64,000 nucleotides of DNA. Source: Timema cristinae. Lineage: Eukaryota > Arthropoda > Insecta > Phasmatodea > Timematidae. Positions 12,101 through 24,000 of the stretch are shown one piece after another. The DNA lies in the NCBI GenBank assembly GCA_039000515.1, contig JBCFYV010000012.1:122790605-122854604 (forward strand). The letters are read 5' to 3'. The notes under the pieces are model-generated. The model made no database searches, was not told the origin of the DNA, and was given only the letters and a program-made list of their open reading frames with translations. Position 1 is the stretch's first letter; each line of letters opens with the position of its first letter. A program made the translations under genes and the position numbers.

Positions 12101-13418
12101 GTCCGTTAGGTGTTCTAGCTTCACAGAACAAGATGTGTAATTGTCTGGTTCGGATTTAATATCAATGTCCATATCTTCTTGTATGTCTATGTCAACCTAG
12201 AAATTAAAACAGCTACCAATTCAAATATATGTGAAATAACATATACCTAGGACTGTAATTATCTAATCAAACAATGCAGAAATATGAAAATGTGTATAGA
12301 AAACTGCTAGACGATGAATTTAGCGTAAATATAACATTTAAGCATAATATAATTATTATAGTTGTATGTACTTAAACCAATTACCATACATTTTTAAAAT
12401 TAAGTTTACAGCAATAAAACACACACAAATCAAACACGTTAAAAATAAACACAATATGGTGCCTACAGGCAGATAAATATTGAAAGTCCTTATTTATAAG
12501 AGTGATAAGCCTACTTGACTCACCTGTGATAAGACAACATTACTATGTGTAATTGTAAGCTATGGCTTCATAATTTTTTGGATAATCACCATAAATGAAT
12601 TTTTAATACATAGGCCTATACACTAATTTTATTCCTAAAACAAGTGATAACACTATAATCTTAGAGGCAAAGTTTTGTACATTGTTTTATATGACTTTTG
12701 AACTCATAATTATTGTTCCTAAGACTATTTCAGTACATTATAAACTTCAGATGTATAGTTTTTTACTTAGCTTTAGATGAACTACTGTGAAAGGTCTAAT
12801 CAAAGAACCTTTCAATACAGTATCTTTGAATAGAATAAAATAATAAAATTGTGACCTTTCTAACAAATAAGTTTTTAAGTTGTGCTAATTTATACCAACA
12901 CTTGCAAATTGCTTGATTAGTTGTAAACCCTGTGTACCTAATAAAATGAAACCTATAATACATAGGAGACAGCTTTAAAACTATACTGCACTATTTACGG
13001 CACATATATTTTAGTAAATAATTATGATTTTTCTATTTGATTAATCACAGTCTAACTAAACCTAAAATACCTACCATTCCATATTATAAAATTCAGACAA
13101 ATTTTACTATCCCAGTTCTATAAAAAGTGAGGTTAATCAATTCAAGTTTTGCTATTTATCAATACAACAATAGTAAATAATGGAATATGAAAAATCCGTT
13201 AATATTCTGTTAGTTAGTCACTGTGGCCCGTTTGTTTTGCCGATAAATTCAACATTGCCACGAAACGTCAGCAACCAGTAAGGTCAGTAACTTTGGTATT
13301 TCATTATAGGACTTTGTAAATATATTACCTCATTATGATTCATAATATCACTTTCGTTATTCCATCCATTTTCTATTTTTAAATGTTGTGATATAGAAGT
13401 ATAAGCAAATTCCTCCAT
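9124..13418 (-). CDS. WRKY19-like multi-finger protein gene (4 exons, frame-broken)
   Basis: Exons: 13329-13418 (start at MEEFAYTS, 30 codons), 12071-12196, 10908-11033 (42 codons each) and 9124-10399. All junctions are phase 0 with GT-AG sites. The last exon encodes about 15 units of C-x4-C-x9-C-x2-H-G-G with a 27-residue period, for example CNEEGCSKLALRGGRCMKHG. This pattern matches the WRKY19-like zinc finger, a probable metal-binding repeat of unknown role. Each of the three leading exons carries a psi-K-x-E motif (LKIE, IKSE, IKFE), a possible SUMO site. The array is open at 9829-10399 and 9124-9528. Between them it needs five single-base insertions to stay in frame, near 9847, 9716, 9650 and two at 9555-9568, mostly at G runs. 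Either the gene is decaying or the assembly has homopolymer errors. The in-frame ATG at 13557 is an alternative start. It lies between inverted arms. Confidence 0.7.
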
Positions 13419-13840
13419 GCTGACACTAGCCAAAACCTTTCCAAATAATAAATGTATTCTAAAATGAGCGGGCTGAAAAGCTCCACATCCACAATAAACT
13501 AACCGTTTTTGTCCAACATTGGAAAAATTAATAAAACTAACAATATAATATAGTTCCAAAAAACATCATAGATAGCGCATGAAAGCAGAATTGGTTATAA
13601 ATCAAATCATAGATACCGCCACAAACTAAATAATAATTCAACCAAAGAAAATATAACAAAATATGAGTGTATTAAAGAATAAATGATTGAATAATATATA
13701 TTTAATAAGCATAATTAATGTAAATTATCGTAATTGAGACTATTGTTTTAATCAGCGGTACAAAAATGTGGTTATTTCGGATACTTTAAGAAAATAAAAT
13801 ATTTGAACTCAAATGAGACATGCAAAAAGTTCTGTAAAAT
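13419..13840. promoter_or_regulatory. presumed 5' region of the finger gene
   Basis: This is the stretch upstream of the chosen start on the minus strand. It is AT-rich and has no clear core promoter. The first frame stays open upstream to 13559, so a longer N-terminus is possible. Confidence 0.25.
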
Positions 13841-15435
13841 CGCCAAGTTTAAGGTGACACAATTTCAACATTTGAAATTGTGGCACGAGCACACTTGGTG
13901 GTGTAGGTAGACTTAGGTACCTACAACAACACTGCATAGTCGTTGAACCTGGATCCTCTGGAAGTTTTGAGATATTTGACGTTGAGCTTTCATCAGCTAG
14001 CCTCATAAAATCGCAAAGTTTAAGGTGCCACAGTTTCTGTATTTAAAATTGCGACACGAGCACACTTCTTGGTGTAGGTAGTACTAGGTACCTACAACAA
14101 CCCTACATAGTCATGGAACCTGGATCCACTGGAAATTTTGAGATATTTGACTTTGAACTTATATCAGACATGCAACCAGTACTCTAGAATGGCCAAGTTT
14201 AAGGTGCCATAGTTTCTACATTTGAAATTGCGGCACGAGCACACTTGGTGGTGTAGGTAGTACTAGGTACCTACAACAACCCTACATAGTCGTGGAACCT
14301 GGATCCTCTGGAAATTTTGAGATATTTGACTTTGAACTTATATCAGACATGCAACCATTACTCTAGAATGGCCAAGTTTAAGGTGCCATAGTTTCTACAT
14401 TTGAAATTGCGGCACGAGCACACTTGGTGGTGTAGGTAGTACTAGGTACCTACAACAACCCTACATATTCGTGGAACCTTGATCCTCTGGAAATTTTGAG
14501 ATATTTGACTTTGAACTTATATCAGATATGCAACTAATGTTCTAAAATCGCCAAGTTTAAGGTGCCACAGTTTCTACATTTGAAATTGCGGCACGAGCAC
14601 ATTTGGTGGTGTAGGTAGTACTAGGTACCTACAACAACCTTAGATACTCGTGGAACCTGGATCCTCTGGAAATTTTGAGATATTTGGCTTTGAACTTATA
14701 TCAGACATGCAACTAATACTGTATAATAGCCAAGTTTAAGGTGCCACAGTTTCTACATTTGAAATTTCGGCACGAGCACACTTGGTGGTGTAGGTAGTAC
14801 GAGGTACCTACAACAACCCTACATAGTCGTGGAACCTAGATCCTCTGGAAGTTTTGAGATATTTGACTTTGAGCTTATATCAGACATGAAACTAGTCCTC
14901 TAGAATCGCCAAGTTTAAGGTGCCATAGTTTCTACATTTGAAATTGCGGCACGAGCACACTTGGTGGTGTAGGTAGTTTTAGGTACCTACAACAACCTTA
15001 CATAGTCGTGGAACCTGGATCCTCTGGAAATTTTGAGATATTTGACTTTGAACTTTCATCAGCTAACCTCATAAAATCACCAAGTTGAAGGTGCCACAGT
15101 TTCTACATTTGAAATTGCGGCACGAGCACACTTGGTGGTGTAGGTAGTTCTAGGTACCTACAACAACCTTACATAGTCGTGGAACCTGGATCCTCTGGAA
15201 ATTTTGAGATATTTGGCTTTGAAATTATATCAGACATGCAACTAATACTGTTTAATAGCCAAGTTTAAGGCGCCACAGTTTCTATATTTGAAATATCGGC
15301 ACGAGCACATTTGGTGGTGTAGGTAGTCATAGGTATCTACAACAACCCTACATAGTCGTGGAACCTGGATCCTCTGGAAATTTTGAGATATTTGACTTTG
15401 AGCTTATATCAGACATGCAACTAGTCCTTTAGTTT
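13841..15435. repeat. 179-bp satellite, 9 units
   Basis: Units begin with the block CCAAGTTTAAGGTGCCA at about 13843, 14014, 14191, 14370, 14549, 14728, 14907, 15079 and 15257. The period is 179 bases, with 172-base variants where 'catcagctaacctcataaaa' replaces 'tatatcagacatgcaactag'. Each unit contains an inverted pair (TGTAGGTA, an 8-base spacer, TACCTACA) that can form a hairpin. No open frame runs through more than one unit. The array ends directly at the right inverted arm. Confidence 0.95.
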
Positions 15436-15439
15436 GCGT

Positions 15440-16345
15440 TTTCCTTCCGTGAGTTCTGAACGCCCACTTAGGGACGTTAACCCCTTATAGGAGTTCAGGT
15501 GCTTGCCCTCAGGAATCACTCTAAAAGAGCTTTCAACCTGAGTTGTCCAGAAGGGATTTAATAAAGGTGGCTTGATCAGCTTTCCCTTAAGGTACCCCCA
15601 TCAAACTCTTAATTTGTGGCGAGTAGCCCCACCCCCACTCCCCTACATTCACTCTCACTCTGACGACCTCGACAGAGATCTAACAGCCCATCGGGCAAGC
15701 CCTCTAGACGTTGACCAAGGGCCACCACGAACAGGCACATTCCCAAGATTAACGGATGAGAAACATCCTACAGGCAGGAGCTGTAAGTCTCTTGTGGAAT
15801 ATGAAAAGAGTATCGATACTTTACTACTATTGTTATTTTCTTTACGATACTAGTATATTTACTAATATTAGTACTCACATTTTGGTATCGAAAGGAACTA
15901 TTTTTATGTTATCTTCATTCATGCTACGATGAACTGTTTACCGGAGAGGACTGTGGAGAAAGAACAAATGACTCTATTTCTCAATTCGCACTCATTTCCT
16001 GCATGACTAGCAAGAAGAAACACTAGCGTTCAATCTCTTATAGGTAATCATGACTCATAGCTGTTATTTAATCTTTGTCTATCAATACTGCCTGATTGAT
16101 GCCTGTCCGGGCGAATGGTGGCCAGTCTAATACCGCCTCCTTTATCAATGAGCGTGGTCATCATAAACTAAGCCAAATAAACTTTTGTTGAGCTCAATGC
16201 ACTCAATTAACTCAAGGGTACCCCAAGCTGACGAAGTATAAAAGTTTATTTGCATTGTTTAAGCAGATAAAACAGGGCAAGACGTCAATTCTTCCATTAT
16301 TTGTCAATTGTTAATTATTTATATTGATAAAGGAAAGTTCTTTGT
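15440..16345 (-). mobile_element. right arm of the long inverted repeat
   Basis: This is the reverse-complement partner of 4745-5371. Homology runs from 'cttccgtgagt' (inner) to 'ttgataaag' (outer, about 16335). It holds about 270 extra bases at about 15920-16190, including 'gcctgtccgggcgaatggtg', absent from the left arm. This is either an insertion here or a deletion there. Divergence between arms is visible but modest outside the indel. Confidence 0.75.
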
Positions 16346-16347
16346 AT

Positions 16348-16400
16348 CAGTGTTTTTTAAAGTGTGGTCCACGGTGGTCTATCAAGTGGTCTTCACGATC
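16348..16400 (+). mobile_element. hAT-like transposon end
   Basis: CAGTGTTTTTTAAAGTGTGG followed by TCCACGGTGGTC resembles the terminal sequence of many hAT elements (CAGTGGTTCTCAAACTGTGG type). The opposite end was not found, so the element's extent is unknown. Confidence 0.45.
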
Positions 16401-16641
16401 CCAGGAAATCTAGTAATCATAAATAACTAAACAATATTGATCATAAATAATACAAAAAATTTAAATGAAAATATTAAAATTGAAATATCCTACTTTCAAC
16501 GTTTAATTTAATTAATTTAATTGTTGCCTTCTATGTTAAGTTCTAAAATGGAATTGCCTAAAAATAATGTTTCCTGAATCATTTTCAACCCTCAGTCCCA
16601 ACCTCTTTCTTATTCGACGGCCCTAGTGGTAGCCTACCCTA

Positions 16642-17035
16642 GTGCTCATAACGTCTATTTGGTGGTCTTCTATCTTCAAAGCTTCAAGTAACAGTGCTTT
16701 GGATCACTGCAGTACACTCAGTAGTTGGATGAATGTTTTGTTTTATTATTATGCCATCTTAGAGAAAACAGAACTCGCTTTTGGCACAAACATTTATATT
16801 GACTTTGGTACAAATCTGCGGGTACCAAGAAGTTCAAAACCATCTTGTCAGCATCGAAACCTATATGGCAGCTCTTCTCCAAAATCCAAGGGCCACCATG
16901 AGCAACCTTCTCAAAAAGTATTTCTCTACTACCAATCTGCCATTGGAGGAACAACTGCAATTATTCACCCGAATCTCAGGAACGACTGCTTCCCACCAAC
17001 TCGTTCTCAGGAGGAACATTTGTTTCAAGTTCGGC
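16642..17035 (+). other. unrecognised open frame truncated by a SINE
   Basis: A frame starting at 16781 runs about 85 codons (MAQTFILTLVQICGYQEVQN and onward) before it enters the SINE-B at 17036. Its composition is less AT-driven than chance frames nearby, with many Gln, Leu and Thr. I recognise no domain, and a second frame is also open. It could be a relic of a retroelement or an exon of an unknown gene. Confidence 0.2.
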
Positions 17036-17262
17036 CGGGGTGCGATCCTCGGTCCCGGCACAGATTTATCTGATTTCCAAACCCTTCCTACACCTCTGAC
17101 AAGACATCTTGTGAATGTGTGGAATGCCAGGTCGCCACCGTGGTTCGGATTCCACGTTAAACTGTAGGTCCTTCATTTCATCTCACAATCACCCTACCAT
17201 TACACATTAGCATAAGTGCGTATAACCCGAACGGGTAGTAAGACGTGGTGCTAATAATAATG
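17036..17262 (+). mobile_element. SINE-B, 5'-truncated
   Basis: The sequence begins inside the tRNA-like head ('ggggtgcgatcctcggtccc') and then follows the 24316-24590 copy closely through 'gacaagacatcttgtgaatg', 'cattacacattagcataagt' and the tail 'gggtagtaagacgtggtgct'. Confidence 0.85.
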
Positions 17263-18048
17263 TTTAAGTTCAAGACATTTCATATAGAATGACTACAGAT
17301 ATTTTCTAGATTTTGAGTTAAAGTTTACAAATTGATTTTACAACAAACAATGTATTTTACAACATCATTTAGATAAGTTTACCCGCTAGTGTATCATTGA
17401 CGAAATATAAGACAATACAAAGATATTGGGGTTATTTCATAACCATGTCCCAGAACCATGGACCAAGTCCCAGAGCCATAAATCAAAGTCTAGAACCGTT
17501 GATTAAGGCCCAAAACCATGGACAAGTGACTGAAGGGAACACAAAAAAGAGTTTTTAAATTTTGGTATGTCATGTTTTTAACCAAATGGAGAAGAGTAGT
17601 CTTTCTAAAGGTATTGGCAAGTCCAACTTACATTAGCATTTACAATAATAACAGCAGAAGGGACCAAAATAAATTGTGTCATAAATAAGTGATATAGTTG
17701 ATTATATCTATTAATAAAAAACTAAGATGGCAAATTTGTATGTTGAAATTTTAGTGTGTATCTTTTAGTGTATTTATGATATTTACCATATTGGATTACT
17801 ATCTAAATGTTTTTCAATTGAGCTACAGAGGCTGGTTCAAAGGTGAATATTTAGTTCTTCATTGCTCTGTTCTAGCGCTAGTTTACTAAAGACTATTCCC
17901 TATCTTTTAAAATGTATTTAATTCGATCGATGCCATGTTGCATGATATTTGATATATTAATCTGTGACTTTTAATTCAAATAAAAAATTATCTTCGTGTA
18001 AAAAAAGTTAAATGATGAAATAATAATTGTGAAAAAAAACTGTACATT
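17263..18048. other. upstream region of DNAJC11
   Basis: This is AT-rich DNA before the DNAJC11 start. At about 17445-17530 there is a short imperfect repeat built on 'cccagaaccatggaccaagt' (three to four units). I see no definable promoter or 5' UTR exon. Confidence 0.35.
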
Positions 18049-21000
18049 ATGGATGATGACAATGAGGAGAGAACAGTGATCGAAGACGATTTTTATACGT
18101 TTTTAAACGTTTCCAGAAATGTAAATACAAACAAATTCACTAACATTATTTATTTTGTGACTTCTAGTTTATGATCGATCATTAATTTTTAGGTTATAAC
18201 GTAGCCGGTCATTTATTTAGTCTTAACATGTATTTATAAATATAAGTAAATAATGGCTTAGTTTTATTAAGTAAATGTGACCTATGATATTTAACCACTC
18301 TATTGATTCATCAGGCGACTGCGGATGAAATCAACAATGCCTATCGGCGGATGAGTCGTCTGTATCACCCAGACAAACATCTTGAGCCTCTCAAAAAGAA
18401 GGAAGCAGAGATTCTCTTTAATAAAACGAAGAAGGCCTATGAAGGTAAACTACATAATAATTTTTAATCAACATGAAAATTAAAGGATGTTCCCATCGAG
18501 CCTAGGCAATATAATTATGTAGGGCCCACCAATAATTTTTAAAGACTCACTTTCGTTTCATAAATCTTATAGGTATATGGTTATTTAGGATACATTATGA
18601 GATATTTTAATATAGGCTTACCTAAAACCCCATATAGTTCGTAAACAGGATTAAACTTCAAGCTCGTCTTATTTGGTTGGCGGCAATGTAAAGGTGTCCT
18701 AAGACGTTGTTTTTTTTTTTCTAAAATTGTTTCTTACCCTTTTCGAAACATGAATAAATTTCCTTTGAATCCTAACTTCCTTATTCCTACCCATAGCATA
18801 CCATTAATAGCTGTACAAATAAAAAGTTTCTGATAAGGTGTCGCTTGTTAACTCCTGAAATATTTTCACTGGGGGGGAGTCACTTGTAGATTTCCCACCT
18901 CTTGACACCTTACTGGGGAGCTGATTTAAGGACAGGTTGGTCGCACTGCAAGAGTTGAGCCACAGGGGGGGGGGGGGGGGAGACCGCACGGGAGATCGAG
19001 AAAGAAATGGATGAGTAGATAACAACAATCGTGCAAGTGAGAGGAGACGAATGGTGGAGGGATAGAGAAAGATGGAGGTATTTTAACAAACTGACTCGGC
19101 GACAGGCTGGAAACAGTTGGTTGTGGTGATGGTTACGCTGTTCTGGGGCCCAACCCTGATGCGGGAACCCAAGATGAAATACCCATCAGGGTGTAATTCC
19201 CAACAGGATATTATATCATCCTCCATCTTGGCCCGTGTGCGACTACGCAATCTATTAGCATTTGTTTTAGTCACTGCGCGTATCACTAGTCATCTGGGTT
19301 TGGTCCATGGGAACTAATTACGCAAATGTGTAAGGGATGAGGAAGGTTGAATTTAGAGGAAATGTACACACATTGATGTGCAGGGACATTTAAAAAAAAT
19401 GTTTAGTAGAAACCACTCTCAATAGACCGACCAGGATTCTAACCCTGATCTCTCCATCACAGGAAGTCCTGTCTATAGCGAGAATTACGCCTTAAAACCA
19501 TTCAACCACATTAGCTGGTTTTAAGGATGGAGTGTAGAGGATGTGAGCAAAGGACTGTATGTTTTAAGGGTGGAGTGTAGAGGATGTGAGCAAAGGACTG
19601 TATGTTTTAAGGGTGGAGTGTAGAGGATGTGAGCAAAGGACTGTATGTTTTAAGGATGGAGTGTAGAGGATGTGAGCAAAGGACAGTATGTTTTGTAGAT
19701 TTTTTTTACAGTTTTTACAGCAAAACTTTTTTTTTTGTTCAAAATAAATCAAATATTGTTTCAGTAGATACATAAAGAGTTTAATTTTCCTCGCACAGTG
19801 ATATCAACAGGTGTTGAATATATATTTCATGAGCATAGTGGCATTCGTTGATAAGGTTTTTAAATAAATAGAAAACTTCATTAAATTCTAGGACGCCGTT
19901 GACAGATACATATTCAACGACTGTTGATATCACCATGGAAGAATAAACTCTTAATGTTTCTACTAGAGAAATATATGATTTATTTTGTTCAACAAAATGT
20001 CTTGCTATAAAAACTATCTTGAAACATTGCCCTTTTTCGCGTACCTTTGCCCTCACTTTGGTTAACATAACTGGAAATAATTATAGGTAGTTTTTCTTTT
20101 GTTTTTATTGTTTGATTTTCAAGAACACTTAGGCTATAAAACATAAGGGAATGTGACGTGTGTCGTTACAGTTCTCAGTGATCCCCACCAGAGGGCAATC
20201 TACGACAGTCTGGGCACACGTGGTCTCGAGACCGAAGGCTGGGAGATTGTCCAGAGGACCAAGACCCCCCAGGAGATACGTGAGGAATATGAGAGGCTCG
20301 CAAGGTAAACCGGTCTACCATCAATACCAGTTTCATGGTGGCTACAGAGAAAAGTCTAAGAATTTAATTTAAAATATGAATAAATCAAGGGAATTTGGCT
20401 ACCTGACTATTATAATTATTAATCTTACACAAAAAACACTTGTTAATAAAATTCATTGCCTAGAAATTGAATTCTGCGAACATGAGATAAATTTCACCAA
20501 CATTTTATTTTGTGCCACTTTTACGTTGTGCTATGATAAACATCTAAAATATTCAGTGCCATTACTTTAAAAATAATGTTGGTGGATGTGTAGAAATCAT
20601 CAACTACTTAAAGCTACAGTAGCCCCATGGCTTCTTTGGTGCTGACTGACAGCTCACGGCTGAAAGCTGGCGGCTTTGAAAAGTTACCAGACCAAATTAT
20701 GTATCCTTACGCCGAGCCATATTATCTACAAAAACATGTGTTTAGCAGCTGTCAGAAGTGAGCTGAGAGCTTGTCAGCACCAAAGAAGCCATGGAGCTAC
20801 TGTAGCATTGATACCACGGCCATTGGCAACTAAAGGTCTGCTTTTTGCAGCCTGTCTGTCAAAACATTGTTTGTGGTGTGATGAAAGGGGACACAAGAAA
20901 ATACCAGGGTTTTGGCACTTTTAATGGCATAAAAAAAAGTTTTTGACCAAAATAAATATAATTTTACTCCATTACAAACATAGCTTTTAATTTTCTTCAG

Positions 21001-24000
21001 AGATGTTGATGTCAACGGTAACTTCCCGAATATCCATCATGAGCCTAGCCGCATTAGATGAGAAACTTTTTAAATGAGGAAAAGTTGTCATGAAATTTCA
21101 CAACACCCTCGATAGATATTCAACAATTGTTGATATCACGACGTTAAGAAAATTAAACTGTTATGTTTGTACTGGAGCAATTTTTTTTTTCTATTCTGAC
21201 CAACAAAATTGTTTCGATGCCATAAAAACTGCGAAAACACTGGCTTTTCTAGTGTCCCTTCCGTCCTACCTTAACGTATGAATAGGTGAAAGTAGTTCTA
21301 TAAACTGTTGAATAATTACCCTTGTGTGGTGACTCCGTTGTATACATTCAATTGGGTAGGGGGGGGGGGATGACAACCTGGTCATTGAGAATTGAACCCA
21401 GGACATTTAGTTTTGCGAGCCAATGCTGTATCACTGATAAATCCTGGTTTGTCTCGTAGATAGGGCCATATTTCGCTAGTTGTCATTATGTTATACACAA
21501 GTTAACTAACATTATTTAATCCTTTTGACGCTTATGAACGCCTTGTTTTACCCTCGCCAGGGAACGGGAAGAGAGGCGGTTACAGCAGAGAACCAACCCT
21601 AAAGGAAACGTCACCGTCAACATCAATGCCACAGACATCTTCAACAAGTACCAGGATGAATACGACGAGATGTGAGTATCGGTTCCGGTGTGGGACTACA
21701 AGCGTGTCGGTAGTTGCTTGTGTTGATCACGCGATGATAAGTCACTTAGTGCCTTGTTACCCGGGGGAAGGACGAGAAGGCATGTTTGTGGAAGAGCCGC
21801 ACCACGATTTGTAATTAGAAAGTGTTTGAACAAATTAGAAAATGCGCTTGTCCTAGTAGGTCATATTAACAAACTAATTAATGGTGGGAACTTATTTTCA
21901 AAATTTTGATAGCATTCCCATGATTTGTGGATAGCACCACGTCTTATTACCTGTTCAAGTTTTGCGCGCATGGATTAATAATTACACTAATGTGTTGAGG
22001 ATTAGGAAAGTTGAATTTAGAAGAAGTGTATTCACATATGTGTGGAGAGAGAGTGGAAAAACCATCTAGATAAAATCACCCTCAGTACACCTGGTCGGGA
22101 TAGAACCGCTATCTCCCCATCATTGGCAGTCTAGTCCACTGCGAGAGTAGCGCCTTAGACCGTGCGGCCGCAGAAATAGATATTTGTTTAAATAGAACCT
22201 GTGGATGGTCTAGGATTAGAGTGTTTTACCCAAACTGTTAGTTTTGTTTATAAATGTAAATATATTTGGCCAAATCCTTACTATATAAATTATATCAATG
22301 CTTAACCTTATTATTACTCGGGATTTGAGAAAAAAATCCGTTTTGAGACTCAAAAGGCCTAAAAAAAAAAATTCGCTTTCCAATTGAAATTTGTTTTAAA
22401 GAGCTCTAATATATTTTCTATTGGTGATTCAGATTATGTGTAACTATATTTTCCATTAGTTAATAATTGGTTTTATTACTACACTTTATAGATATTAAAA
22501 CTTAGAATGATGAAGTTGTAACCATTTAATTCTTTCTTGTATCAAAAAAATTTAGAATCAATCCATGGTGGCTATATACAGTGAAAACCTGGCAAAGTCA
22601 GGGAAATTTTAGATGTCGGGGGGGGTAGGGGGGACAGAAAAGTTGGAGAGTTCTCTTATAAAAGTATTGTAACCACCCTGTAATCGTAATATCACTAAGA
22701 GAGTTATGTTGTTCAAACACCAAAACAATAGTCTTGTTTGATTAATTTCTCCTTGTAACCTTTACTAGTTATTTGGCTGTTTCTCTTAAGTGGCGGCCAT
22801 TTGTGCTCATCGTGACTTTTCTGCCCTGGCGAGCTTTCATCCAACATGGCAGTTTTGTTTGGATTTATTTATTTTATAATGCACACTTGTTAATTGCTAT
22901 AACGCCCAATAATAGTGCCGCGTCTGTCTCTCAGAGAGCAGAGCGGGTTCCCGACCATTGAGGTGAGTGGGATGTCCTTCTCGCAATCCATCGAGGCCCC
23001 ACTCACGCTCCAGGACACTGTCACCATGGCGGGCTCCCTCTCCACGCAGAACGGGGTGGGCTCTGGTTCCGTCAACGTGTCTGCGAGGCGACTCATCTCC
23101 GAGAAGGGCTGGGTTGAGGCGGAGTTTGGTGCCGGCTCGGGTCCCATGCTCTCGCTGAAGGGGTTCCGCACGCTCACCAAGAGGACCTTCGCCAACGCAA
23201 CCGGCTTGTTCCAGTTTACGCCGGTGGGCATCCGTCCGGGGCTGGTCACCAGTGAGTAAGCGGGCAGGCATGCGAAACTATGTTTGGGGTGGTATGGCCG
23301 AAAAATGATTATTGGTGAAATTTGGGTTTAAACTTTTACATTGATGAACTGATGGCATGGGGGCTGGGTGTTGTGTTTGTTCTATAATTGTGTTTTTTTT
23401 ATTTGAGGTTTTTATCATTGTCTTATTACCTCTTCAGGCTATATGCATATATAATTACTCTAATGGGCTAGGGAAGACAAAGGAAGCATATTAGAGGTAT
23501 TCTACCAGCATTTGCGTGGAAGGAGAGTGGGAAACCATTTAGAAAAAAAGGTAACTCAGTAGACCTGACCGTAATTTGAACCTTGATCTCACTGTCATCA
23601 GTAGGCCAGTCTTACACGAGAGTGACGTTTTAGACCTAAACAGGTTTGAGGTATTTAACGCATACTTTCTGAACCAATTGATGATATTAGCACATGACAT
23701 AAGATAACTTAAATCTATAACAGACTTATCCTACCTAACGAGGTTGACTTTCCTCACATTGATATTATTATTATGTTCCTTCAATCCTGATTTTGTTCTC
23801 ATTAATTCTTTATATTTTAATAATAATCACTTCTATGACCTAAATATCATCATCTTCATCACGAACAGTTTGCAGCCACTGGTCGTGTCGGTTTCGTAAC
23901 ATCCTCTGCTCTTTCCTTCACACTTCTCTTCACTCCCTTCAGCCACCTATTCCTTGGTCTTCCTCTCCGTCTCCTGTCCTCCCACTTCAATATCCAACAT

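Noticed and set aside
4745..16345. A Polinton/Maverick virus-like element
   Set aside because: Long inverted arms fit, but there is no polymerase, integrase, packaging ATPase or capsid-like frame between them, and no 6-bp duplication was found.
22890..23271. Minus-strand frames of 119 and 124 codons
   Set aside because: They are antisense to DNAJC11 exon 5, which is GC-rich and therefore open on several frames. The plus strand has the family match and correct splice phases.
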